From JBDIBA01 sp039812705 (GTDB taxonomy: Bacteria > Actinomycetota > Acidimicrobiia > Acidimicrobiales > JBBSGY01), in NCBI GenBank assembly GCA_039812705.1, contig JBDIBA010000025.1:1-27349 (forward strand): a DNA stretch of 27,349 nucleotides. The letters run 5' to 3'. The notes below the pieces were generated by a model that saw only the letters and a list, made by a program, of their open reading frames with translations, did no database searches and had not been told where the DNA came from. Shown here in pieces: positions 15,369 to 22,367 of the stretch. Numbering within the stretch: position 1 is the first letter of the stretch; each line of letters starts with the position of its first letter. The translations under genes were made by a program, and so were the position numbers.

Positions 15369-15656
15369 TTAACCAGCAGACGCTTCGCGTGCTGCCTTGG
15401 CGCGCTCGCGACGAACCTTGCGACGCTCACGCTCGCTCATGCCACCCCAAATACCGAACTTTTCAGAGTTGCGCAGAGCGAATTCCAGACAATCGGTACG
15501 AACTACACAACCTCTGCAAACTTCCTTCGCTTCTTTTGTGGATGCACCACGCTCTGGAAAGAAGAGGTCTGGGTCTACGCCCATGCAGTTTGCACGCGAC
15601 TGCCAACTACGGTCTTCGTCTGACACTTGAAAAAGTTCCACGGGCGGTCTCCCCAT
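15369..15656 (-). CDS. WhiB-family [4Fe-4S] transcription regulator
   Basis: Starting at ATG 15656 the protein has 95 residues. The four cluster-binding cysteines are C24 (SRANC), C47, C50 and C56 in EVCRGCVVRTDC. The family's GIWGG turn is at 68-72, followed by a strongly basic C-terminus (RERRKVRRERAKAAR) that contacts DNA or the sigma factor. Wbl proteins bind an O2- and NO-sensitive cluster, partner with the primary sigma factor and control division, redox or sporulation genes in Actinomycetota. The frame is open upstream to a GTG at 15746, but AGGAAGG (15665-15671), eight bases before ATG 15656, fixes the shorter start. The size fits WhiB1/WhiB2-type members. It faces the formiminotransferase gene and diverges from sdhA. 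Confidence 0.95.
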   Translation of the reverse strand: MGRPPVELFQVSDEDRSWQSRANCMGVDPDLFFPERGASTKEAKEVCRGCVVRTDCLEFALRNSEKFGIWGGMSERERRKVRRERAKAAREASAG

Positions 15657-15664
15657 TGGCCCGG

Positions 15665-15671
15665 CCTTCCT
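15665..15671 (-). promoter_or_regulatory. Strong Shine-Dalgarno sequence that sets the whiB start
   Basis: On the minus strand these bases read AGGAAGG with an eight-base spacer to ATG 15656. It is one of the best ribosome binding sites in the window and argues against the 30-residue longer reading from GTG 15746. Confidence 0.75.
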
Positions 15672-15779
15672 GGCATTTGCACACCCAATTGGGCTTCCTT
15701 CGGACACACAACGGAACAGCCACAAGCTTTCCCCCTTGAGTTCCACCGCTTTTCACCGACTTGGAAACCGTTTCTCGTT

Positions 15780-15795
15780 TGTCCGAAAACGGACA
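15780..15795. promoter_or_regulatory. Perfect inverted repeat upstream of whiB
   Basis: TGTCCG and CGGACA are perfect inverted copies around AAAA. The element is about 125 bases upstream of the whiB ATG and 140 upstream of the sdhA ATG. A near-copy is found in the htrA/formiminotransferase promoter region (14390-14405). It could be a dimeric regulator's operator; the regulator is unknown. Confidence 0.4.
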
Positions 15796-15811
15796 TTCGC
15801 GAGGCTTTTAC

Positions 15812-15833
15812 CACCGATGTAATTACAGCGGTG
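15812..15833. promoter_or_regulatory. 22-bp near-perfect palindrome between whiB and sdhA
   Basis: The core TGTAATTACA (15818-15827) is a perfect 10-bp palindrome. CACCG (15812-15816) and CGGTG (15829-15833) extend it to 22 bp with a single mismatched pair (A15817/G15828). Such a long symmetric site with an A+T core and G+C arms, in the space between a redox regulator and succinate dehydrogenase, looks like an operator for a dimeric transcription factor. There is no following T-tract to suggest a terminator. Confidence 0.5.
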
Positions 15834-15935
15834 TGATCTTGGTCGCTCCATCGCCATCTTGCAAGTGGGAGTTGAAGATTTCTTGATCCATCAACCGGAT
15901 GCACAGTTGTTCAGACTGCTCCCCTCTCACCGCCA

Positions 15936-17717
15936 ATGAATGGAATGATCTGGGACGTGAAAGTTCACTATCACCGATACGACGCAGTCATTGTCGGCGC
16001 GGGTGGCGCGGGTTTGCGCGCAGCCATTGAGACCGTTGGCAAATGTCGCACTGCAGTCATTACTAAGCTTTATCCCACCCGTTCGCACACCGGCGCTGCT
16101 CAAGGCGGCATGTGCGCGGCACTGGCAAACGTCGAAGAAGACTCGGCCGAATGGCACACCTTTGACACCGTCAAAGGTGGCGACTACCTGGTTGATCAAG
16201 ACGCCGCAGAAATCATGTGTCGCGAAGCAATCGACGCAGTCGTCGAGCTTGAGCACTACGGGCTCCCCTTCAACCGCACACCAGAAGGCCGCATTGACCA
16301 ACGGCGTTTTGGTGGGCACACCAGAAACCATGGCGAAGGCCCTGTGCGACGCAGTTGTTTTGCAGCCGACCGCACGGGTCACATGATTCTTCAGACGCTT
16401 TACCAACAGTGTGTGGCGCGCGATGTGAACTTCTTCAACGAGTTTTACGTTCTCGATGTCCGTTTCGCCGACGACTCGTCGACAGCAGCCGGACGCCGCG
16501 TTGAATCCGTCGTTGCATACGAACTGGCAACGGGAGACCTTCACGTCTTTGCCACCAAGGCCGTGCTTTTTGCATCGGGCGGTTTCGGCAAGGTCTTCAA
16601 GGTCTCATCGAACGCACACACGTTGACCGGTGATGGCCCTTCGCTGCTTTACCGTCGCGGCATTCCGCTTGAGGACATGGAGTTCTACCAATTCCATCCA
16701 ACAGGCATCTACAAGCTCGGCATCCTTCTCTCCGAGGCCGCGCGAGGCGAAGGCGGCATCCTTCGCAACAACAGCAACGAACGTTTCATGGAGCGTTACG
16801 CACCAACAGTGAAAGACCTTGCTCCGCGCGACATGGTTGCGCGCGCAATGCTCACCGAGGTTCGTGAAGGCCGCGGCATTGGTCCAAACAAGGACTACGT
16901 ACACCTCGACCTAACCCACCTTCCACCAGAGCAGATCGACGCAAAGCTTCCAGACATCACCGACTTTGTTCGCACATACCTTGGAATTGAACCCAAGAGC
17001 GCGCCCATCCCGATTCAGCCAACCGCGCACTACGCAATGGGTGGCATCCCAACCAACATCAACGGTGAGGTCGTCATTGACGCAGAAGGCACCGTGGTTC
17101 CTGGTCTTTACGCGGCCGGCGAGTGTGCATGTGTGAGCGTTCACGGCGCAAACCGTCTCGGCACCAACTCACTGTTGGACATTGTCGTGTTCGGAAAGCG
17201 CGGCGGTCGCGCAATGGGCGACTGGGTTCGCACTGTTGACTGGGCTGGCGATGGACAAGGCGCTCAGGCCGATGTCGAAGCCCGCATTACGCGCGCAGCT
17301 ACTTCCAACGGTTCGCAAAAGGTCCACGAGATCCGCACCGAATTGCAGGACGAGATGATGGACAAGGCGTCTGTGTTCCGCACAGAAGACAGCCTTGCCT
17401 CGGTACAGGGAACCATCGGCGAACTGCGCACGCGTTATGCAGACATCAAGATCGATGACAAAGGCAAGACCTTTAACTACGACGTTGTTGAAGCGTTGGA
17501 GCTTGAAAACCTCATCGACCTTGCCGAAACAACTGTTCTCGGCGCGCGGGCACGCACGGAGAGTCGTGGCGCACACTTCCGCGACGACTTTCCAACACGC
17601 AACGACGAAGAGTGGATGAAACACACACTCGTAACCCGCGCCGAAAACGGCGACGTCACTTTGTCCTACAAACCCGTCACAGACGGACCATACAAACCCA
17701 TGGAACGGAAGTACTGA
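15936..17717 (+). CDS. sdhA: Succinate dehydrogenase flavoprotein subunit
   Basis: The 593-residue protein oxidises succinate to fumarate as part of TCA-cycle complex II on the inner face of the membrane. The FAD-binding GAGGAGLRAAIE is at 21-32, and the covalent-FAD His is H51 in RSHTGAAQGGM. Substrate and catalytic residues appear in RRFGGHTRNHGEGPVRRSC (123-141), FHPTGI (H254), R298 in APRDMVARAM, and the later TAHYAMGGIPTN and GANRLGTNSLLDIVVFGKR blocks. The C-terminus ends KPMERKY. Length and motifs are normal. It starts at ATG 15936, with ATG 15945 as a close alternative; no strong ribosome binding site is visible. sdhB follows after six bases. No sdhC or sdhD precedes it: the upstream neighbour is whiB on the other strand. 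Confidence 0.98.
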   Translation: MNGMIWDVKVHYHRYDAVIVGAGGAGLRAAIETVGKCRTAVITKLYPTRSHTGAAQGGMCAALANVEEDSAEWHTFDTVKGGDYLVDQDAAEIMCREAIDAVVELEHYGLPFNRTPEGRIDQRRFGGHTRNHGEGPVRRSCFAADRTGHMILQTLYQQCVARDVNFFNEFYVLDVRFADDSSTAAGRRVESVVAYELATGDLHVFATKAVLFASGGFGKVFKVSSNAHTLTGDGPSLLYRRGIPLEDMEFYQFHPTGIYKLGILLSEAARGEGGILRNNSNERFMERYAPTVKDLAPRDMVARAMLTEVREGRGIGPNKDYVHLDLTHLPPEQIDAKLPDITDFVRTYLGIEPKSAPIPIQPTAHYAMGGIPTNINGEVVIDAEGTVVPGLYAAGECACVSVHGANRLGTNSLLDIVVFGKRGGRAMGDWVRTVDWAGDGQGAQADVEARITRAATSNGSQKVHEIRTELQDEMMDKASVFRTEDSLASVQGTIGELRTRYADIKIDDKGKTFNYDVVEALELENLIDLAETTVLGARARTESRGAHFRDDFPTRNDEEWMKHTLVTRAENGDVTLSYKPVTDGPYKPMERKY

Positions 17718-17723
17718 TCCGCA

Positions 17724-18497
17724 ATGACTTCAGTTGACCTCAAGCAAAAGCCGGGAAGCACTCCCGCCGGCAACACCAAGATGGAACCGGGCAAGCCAGT
17801 TGACGTAACCCTCAAGATCAAGCGCTACAACCCCGACGTAGAGACCAAGCCGCATTGGGAAACCTACGTTGTCCAGTGCGAACCGACCGACCGCGTGCTC
17901 GATGCGTTACACAAAGTGAAGTGGGAACAAGACGGAACCCTTACCTTTCGACGCTCGTGCGCACACGGCGTCTGTGGCTCCGATGCAATGGTCATCAACG
18001 GTCAAAACGGCCTTGCCTGCATCCAGCTGATTCAAGACGTAGGCGCGCACATCACAGTCGAAGCCATTCGCGGCCTCCCAGTCATCAAAGACTTGGTTGT
18101 CGACATGGAACCGTTCTTTGCGCAATACCGCTCCATCCTCCCCTACCTAATTAGCAATCAAGAGCCCGGTTACAAGGAACGTCACCAGACACAAGAGCAG
18201 CGCGACCGCTTCGACGACACAACCAAGTGCATCTTGTGCGCCGCATGCACCACGTCTTGTCCCATCTATTGGGCGAACGACACCTATGTCGGCCCCGCCG
18301 CCATTGTTCAGGCGCACCGCTTCATTTTCGACAGCCGCGATGAGGCTCGCGAACAGCGTTTGGACATCCTTGGCGCCAAGTCCGGCGTGTTCAAGTGCCG
18401 AACGGCGTTCAACTGCTCCGAGGCCTGCCCTCGCGACATCAAGGTGACCAAGGCAATCGGCGAGGTCAAACGGGCCATCATCGCCGAGCGGGGCTAG
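17724..18497 (+). CDS. sdhB: Succinate dehydrogenase iron-sulfur subunit
   Basis: The 257-residue protein carries electrons from SdhA to the membrane anchor. The [2Fe-2S] ligands are C79, C84, D87 and C99 in SCAHGVCGSDAM...GLAC; Asp as third ligand is normal for SdhB. The [4Fe-4S] ligands are C169, C172, C175 and C235; the [3Fe-4S] ligands are C179, C225 and C231. About 25 extra residues precede the ferredoxin fold. It is six bases downstream of sdhA and clearly cotranscribed. No membrane-anchor gene follows within the 307-bp gap or beyond, so the anchor must be encoded elsewhere. Confidence 0.97.
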   Translation: MTSVDLKQKPGSTPAGNTKMEPGKPVDVTLKIKRYNPDVETKPHWETYVVQCEPTDRVLDALHKVKWEQDGTLTFRRSCAHGVCGSDAMVINGQNGLACIQLIQDVGAHITVEAIRGLPVIKDLVVDMEPFFAQYRSILPYLISNQEPGYKERHQTQEQRDRFDDTTKCILCAACTTSCPIYWANDTYVGPAAIVQAHRFIFDSRDEAREQRLDILGAKSGVFKCRTAFNCSEACPRDIKVTKAIGEVKRAIIAERG

Positions 18498-18804
18498 CCA
18501 AAGCCGGGCAAATCGCCCAAACTCCCTGCTCACAACTGAAAAATAGATGGTGGGAATATCCGATATCTATTTGTCGGACCCTGATTTTTTTGGAAGTCTT
18601 TCGGCACGATCGTTGTTATAGGTATTGATCGCTGTTAGCCCCAAACATTCTCGACTAGCTCGACTCCATGACTGGTGAACCGTTGCTGAATCGTTCTACC
18701 CTTGAGTTCCGTTTTATTTATGTCGACTCAATGAGTGACTATGGCTGCACAAATCTCACCCGAAAAGCCGGTGAAGTGGTGCTTCGTCACGTCAGAGGTG
18801 CGCA
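18498..18804. other. 307-bp intergenic region after sdhB
   Basis: It is A+T-richer than the genes around it. Just after sdhB it holds an AT-rich hairpin and a T-run (separate entry). A perfect 11-bp inverted repeat ACTCAATGAGT lies at 18726-18736, and the 3' end contains AGAGG (18794-18798), a good ribosome binding site six bases before the next ATG. A 29-codon frame (18741-18830) overlaps the next gene's start; it has no ribosome binding site and is not called as a gene. No sdhC/sdhD-like hydrophobic frame is present. A promoter for the 319-aa gene probably lies near 18690-18720, but I cannot assign its boxes. Confidence 0.5.
18541..18591 (+). terminator. Possible terminator of sdhAB
   Basis: AAATAGAT (18541-18548) pairs perfectly with ATCTATTT (18565-18572). 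A second, mutually exclusive hairpin can form from TCCGA (559-563) and TCGGA (574-578 of the same kilobase). A run of T follows at 18584-18591. The stems are AT-rich or short, so termination efficiency is doubtful. Confidence 0.35.
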
Positions 18805-19764
18805 ATGGGGGTGATCGACGCAATGACTGAAGCCGTGAAACTGTTCGCAGACACTGCGGCCGACATCGTCAAACCGCGCGGCACCCTGGTGATTGTTTCG
18901 CCCCAGGTGCCCGACATCTACCCAACCAACGCCAGTCTTGCCACCTGGAAGGCCGTCCGTTCGGCAGTCGACCAATCGCTGATTCCCGTGGTCGTTTTCG
19001 AGAACCCAAGCGCCCGCAACAAGCGCAATCAGGGTCACGTCTTGGACTCAATCGTCAAAATGTGCAGCCGCCCGGAAGGTGGCGCACGCGTAGTAATCCG
19101 CCAACCCCACGAATCCGTTACCCAGGCAGCCGACCGCGCACGCGTGGGCCTCAAGCTGCCTGTCGTCGGAGTCGTCGTTGGTTACCCACCAGCACACCGC
19201 AGCTTTGACCACCCCGGCTCTTTCCCGCAGAGCCTTCGGCAACACTTCATGACAGATGCCGTTCGCCGTCCAGACATGGCCGTCGTCGCCTGCTACTCAG
19301 ACGCCCAGCTCTACCGCGAAGAGCGCGTTGTCGTGAATAACGGTTTCAACGAATCCGTGCAGCGTCAGTTTGACCTCGACGCTTCAGACCTTGGTCACTA
19401 CAGCACAGTCACTGCGCCAAAGCCTGCCCTGGTCCAAGACCTCAAGGACAAGGTCATGGCACGCATCGACCCCGTCTTTGCCGGCGCATACGAGCTCTTT
19501 GACGAATCCGGGGACTTGAACATCGTCGTCGACCAAATACCTCCCGCACGCTTTTTTAGCCACGGCATGAGTAATGAGGTTCGCGCTTCGTTCGCTTCAA
19601 ACCTTGCCGACATGCTTGGAATCGACAGCACCGTCAAGGTCACCGAGCGCGGTATCGAACACGTCATGGAGCACTCCTTCCAACACGACTATTCATCGCC
19701 CAGTGCACCGGGCAGCATTGTTCAGCCCGGCGACACGCAAGATTCGTTTACACTCGGCACCTGA
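18805..19764 (+). CDS. 319-aa soluble protein of unrecognised family, coupled to an SCP2-like protein
   Basis: I do not recognise this family. The N-terminal half looks like an alternating alpha/beta fold, with hydrophobic strands GTLVIVSPQVPDIYP (26-40), IPVVVFENP (60-68), ARVVIRQP (94-101) and LPVVGVVVGYPPAH (118-131). The second half contains MAVVACYSDAQLYREERVVVNNGF and a conserved-looking LNIVVDQIPPARFFSHGM (238-254). The C-terminus is His-rich (EHVMEHSFQHDYSSP, 285-299), then a disordered tail. No signal peptide or membrane helix is seen. ATG 18805 is supported by AGAGG at six-base spacing and by an in-frame TGA at 18772. Its TGA overlaps the next gene's ATG (TGATG), so the two products are made together and may act together. 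No nucleotide-binding motif is obvious. Confidence 0.85.
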   Translation: MGVIDAMTEAVKLFADTAADIVKPRGTLVIVSPQVPDIYPTNASLATWKAVRSAVDQSLIPVVVFENPSARNKRNQGHVLDSIVKMCSRPEGGARVVIRQPHESVTQAADRARVGLKLPVVGVVVGYPPAHRSFDHPGSFPQSLRQHFMTDAVRRPDMAVVACYSDAQLYREERVVVNNGFNESVQRQFDLDASDLGHYSTVTAPKPALVQDLKDKVMARIDPVFAGAYELFDESGDLNIVVDQIPPARFFSHGMSNEVRASFASNLADMLGIDSTVKVTERGIEHVMEHSFQHDYSSPSAPGSIVQPGDTQDSFTLGT

Positions 19765-20165
19765 TGGCGAGTTACCTGAGCCCAGAGTGGTTCAACGAAA
19801 TGCAACAGGCTGCAGACTCTTGGCGGCCGAGCGACCCCGCGCCCGAAGCTCAAAACGAGCGGAGACAAATCATCATTGCCGAGAACATCACCAGCTCACC
19901 GTATGGCGATGTCAGTTATGTAATGACAATCGGCGAAAGCCTTGCCATCACGCAAGAGGCGGCACAAGAACCGGCCGACGTAACTTTTGTCCAGGACTAC
20001 GAAACCGCTACCCAGTTGCACAAGGGCGACCTCAGTACGCATCAAGCCTTGTTTGACGGGAAGTTGCGCGTGTCGGGCAACCTCAACGCACTGCTTGAAA
20101 ACGACGAGATGATTCGCGGCGTTTCGCCCGCGTTTTCAGCGGTGCGCGAGCAAACGACCTACTAG
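19764..20165 (+). CDS. SCP2 sterol-binding-like domain protein
   Basis: The 133-residue product matches the SCP2/SCP-2 sterol-transfer fold in its second half: a YVMTIGESLAIT strand, DVTFVQDYETATQLHKGDLSTHQALFDGKL, then RVSGNLNALLEN (read in parts). The pattern 'thiolase/transfer strand - A..l..G.....al..G.l.v.Gd...ll' is typical of SCP2-like domains that bind hydrophobic ligands such as sterols, fatty acids or acyl groups. There is no membrane segment. It overlaps the 319-aa gene by one base and ends 33 bases from convergent mdh. The coupling suggests that the 319-aa protein also handles a lipid-like substrate, but that is inference. Confidence 0.75.
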   Translation: MASYLSPEWFNEMQQAADSWRPSDPAPEAQNERRQIIIAENITSSPYGDVSYVMTIGESLAITQEAAQEPADVTFVQDYETATQLHKGDLSTHQALFDGKLRVSGNLNALLENDEMIRGVSPAFSAVREQTTY

Positions 20166-20198
20166 CGCTCGCGCTCGCGCCGTTCGAACGACGAACCG
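20166..20198. other. Convergent gap with a short palindrome
   Basis: The 33 bases between the SCP2-like gene and mdh contain a GCGCTC/GCG repeat tract and a perfect 10-bp palindrome CGTTCGAACG (20181-20190). No T-run follows, so it is at best a weak bidirectional terminator. Confidence 0.3.
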
Positions 20199-21170
20199 CT
20201 AATCCAGCAAGCTGGCTACGTCGTCGCGCTCGCTCAGCAATTCGTCGGTAGTCACCTTGATTTTCGCCTTTGCGAAATCACTCAGCTCAAGACCCTCCTG
20301 GACCTTCCATGACTTGCCGTCAGAAACAACCGGGAAACCAAACTGCAGGCCTTCAGGAACGCCATACTCACCACGACTAACGACGGCAAGTGAAGTGATA
20401 CCGCCGGGGTTTACGACACTGCGAACGCTGTCAACAACCGCATTCGCAGCTGACGCCGCAGAAGAGACGCCGCGAGCTTCGATAATTGCCGCACCACGCT
20501 TCTGGACAGTCGTCAGGAAGTCGCCTTCCAGCCACGCGCGGTCAGAAATGACGTCGCCAACTGGCTTTCCGTCGATCTTCGCGTTCTCAAAGTCTGGATA
20601 CTGAGTAGCCGAGTGGTTTCCCCAGATTGCCAAGTCGGTAACAGACGAAACAGCTACGCCGGCCTTTTGTGCAAGCTGTGTCTTGCCGCGGTTCTCGTCC
20701 AGTCGCGTCATCGCAAACCACCGCTCAGCCGGGACATCTTTCGCGTTGGACCGCGCAATCAAGCAGTTTGTGTTGCACGGGTTTCCAACCACCAACACGC
20801 GCACGTCATCGGCCGCGTGGTTGTTGATTGCTTCACCCTGCGGTTTGAAAATGCCGCCGTTAATGCTCAACAAGTCGCCGCGTTCCATACCCGCCTTGCG
20901 CGGCACGGAGCCAACAAGAAGCGCCCAGTTTGTGCCGTCAAAGGCCGTCTTGGGGTCTGAAGTGGTGACAATGTCAGACAGCAGGGGGAACGCGCAGTCG
21001 TCGAGCTCCATGGCAACACCGTTCAAGGCGTTGAGGGCGGGTTCAATCTCCAAGAGGCGCAGGGCAACCGGCTGATTCGGGCCAAACATTTCACCCGAAG
21101 CAATTCTAAAGAGCAGTGAGTAGCCGATCTGGCCTGCCGCGCCAGTAACTGTGACTTGGATTGGGGTCAT
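20199..21170 (-). CDS. mdh: Malate dehydrogenase (NAD-dependent)
   Basis: The 323-residue protein interconverts malate and oxaloacetate in the TCA cycle. The dinucleotide-binding loop is GAAGQIGYSLL (10-20), with the acidic E41 region LLEIEPA after the second strand, as in NAD-dependent enzymes. Substrate arginines lie in VPRKAGMERGDLL (89-101) and TRLDENRG (155-162), with N130 in GNPCNTN and the catalytic H186 in IWGNHSATQYP. The length is normal for the actinobacterial type. ATG 21170 has AGGAAAGGGG (21172-21181) just upstream, a strong ribosome binding site that overlaps the stop of the M20 peptidase gene. It is the last gene of the icd operon. Confidence 0.97.
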   Translation of the reverse strand: MTPIQVTVTGAAGQIGYSLLFRIASGEMFGPNQPVALRLLEIEPALNALNGVAMELDDCAFPLLSDIVTTSDPKTAFDGTNWALLVGSVPRKAGMERGDLLSINGGIFKPQGEAINNHAADDVRVLVVGNPCNTNCLIARSNAKDVPAERWFAMTRLDENRGKTQLAQKAGVAVSSVTDLAIWGNHSATQYPDFENAKIDGKPVGDVISDRAWLEGDFLTTVQKRGAAIIEARGVSSAASAANAVVDSVRSVVNPGGITSLAVVSRGEYGVPEGLQFGFPVVSDGKSWKVQEGLELSDFAKAKIKVTTDELLSERDDVASLLD

Positions 21171-21179
21171 TCCCCTTTC

Positions 21180-22367
21180 CTAGCTTGCTTCACGCTCCGA
21201 TGCAGCAGCTTCGGCCAAAATCAGTTCCGAAGTGGCCGCTCCCAGAGTTGCAAAATGCACGAGGGATTCGACGTCAAGGAACTCTCGGGTATCTGAGTGA
21301 GCGCCCTCTCCCCATCCGCCCAAGCCATCGACAATCGAGTCGCACACAGAGGCAATGGTGTTTGCGTCAGACGCGCCGCGCGCCTCCATGCAGTGCAATG
21401 GCGCCCAGCCGAGGTTCTCTGCTGCCACTTGAGCAGCGGCGAGCACGGCGTTGTGTGCGTTAGGCGGAAACGCTGGACGCCAAAGCAGTGTTTCGACTTC
21501 CACTTGAAAGTCCGCGGTACCAAATGTGCGTAGAAACTCTTTCACGCGCTCAAACTGCTCGTCATACCGGCCACGAATGTCAATGCCAAGCAGGGCGACA
21601 TCGCGCACGACATTTGTGCTTTCAGAACCTTCAACGATTGTCGGCGTGACTGACAATCCATTTGCGCCATCGCGAATCTTGTCCAGTGAAGCAATGATCT
21701 TTGCAACCATCTCAACCGGGTTGTGAACACGCTCGGGGTATGCGGCGTGACCACCCTTGCCCTTGACCTTCACCAAGATGTGGTGCACACCGCGCGCGGC
21801 ATTACGCAACGCACGCGATGGGTCACCAAAATCAAAAACCATCGCACCGCGCGCGTGTTGCGCCATGTCGCACAACAACACGTCTGAGGTGAATGAACCC
21901 GACTCCTCGTCAGAGTTGAAAAACAGCGAAATGTTGGGGCTCTTCATTGTCTGCTGCAGTCGGCGCGCGATCTCAATCATCATCACGCACCCACCCTTCA
22001 TGTCGAGCGCACCTGGTCCATAAAGTCGACCGTCGGCATACCTGGCTGGGTTCAGCTCTAGAGACCCAAGCGGATGAACAGTATCGAAGTGACCAATGAG
22101 AACAACGTCAGGACGCGTGCCAAGGTCGACGCGTAAATGTGGCCGCTCTTCTTCGCCGACTCTCATGAACTGCGGCCGGATACCGAGTCTCGCAAAGATG
22201 TGGTCAGCCAGTTTGTAAGCGCAACGGTCAAGACTGGCAATGTCCTTAGTAAACGACTCGACCTCAACCAGGTCCTTTGTGAAGTCGATCATTTCGGGCA
22301 AGAGCGCGCGAAAATAGCGCTCCGTCTCGGACTTGGGATTGCCTGAGGTCTCTGCCTGATTGCTCAC
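21180..22367 (-). CDS. M20-family metallopeptidase (glutamate carboxypeptidase-like)
   Basis: The 395-residue protein shows the di-zinc M20 set: H93 and catalytic D95 in IGHFDTVHP, bridging D122 in GPGALDMKGG, general base E154 with E155 in NSDEESGS, the lid/dimerisation segment KGKGGHAAYPERVHNP (202-217) and C-terminal ligand H357 in GEGAHSDTREF. The pattern is closest to the carboxypeptidase G2/ArgE/DapE group, which removes amino acids from N-acyl or folate/peptide substrates; the substrate cannot be read from sequence. It begins with GTG 22367, overlapping the icd stop by four bases (GTGA), and mdh follows nine bases after its stop. Its place between two TCA-cycle genes is unusual. Soluble, no signal peptide. 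Confidence 0.9.
   Translation of the reverse strand: MSNQAETSGNPKSETERYFRALLPEMIDFTKDLVEVESFTKDIASLDRCAYKLADHIFARLGIRPQFMRVGEEERPHLRVDLGTRPDVVLIGHFDTVHPLGSLELNPARYADGRLYGPGALDMKGGCVMMIEIARRLQQTMKSPNISLFFNSDEESGSFTSDVLLCDMAQHARGAMVFDFGDPSRALRNAARGVHHILVKVKGKGGHAAYPERVHNPVEMVAKIIASLDKIRDGANGLSVTPTIVEGSESTNVVRDVALLGIDIRGRYDEQFERVKEFLRTFGTADFQVEVETLLWRPAFPPNAHNAVLAAAQVAAENLGWAPLHCMEARGASDANTIASVCDSIVDGLGGWGEGAHSDTREFLDVESLVHFATLGAATSELILAEAAASEREAS

Noticed and set aside
15657..15746. Longer WhiB start at GTG 15746
   Set aside because: The added 30 residues are not WhiB-like, and a strong AGGAAGG precedes ATG 15656.
15927..16544. 205-codon frame antisense to the start of sdhA
   Set aside because: It is a reverse shadow of sdhA with a Cys/Val-rich, non-protein-like composition.
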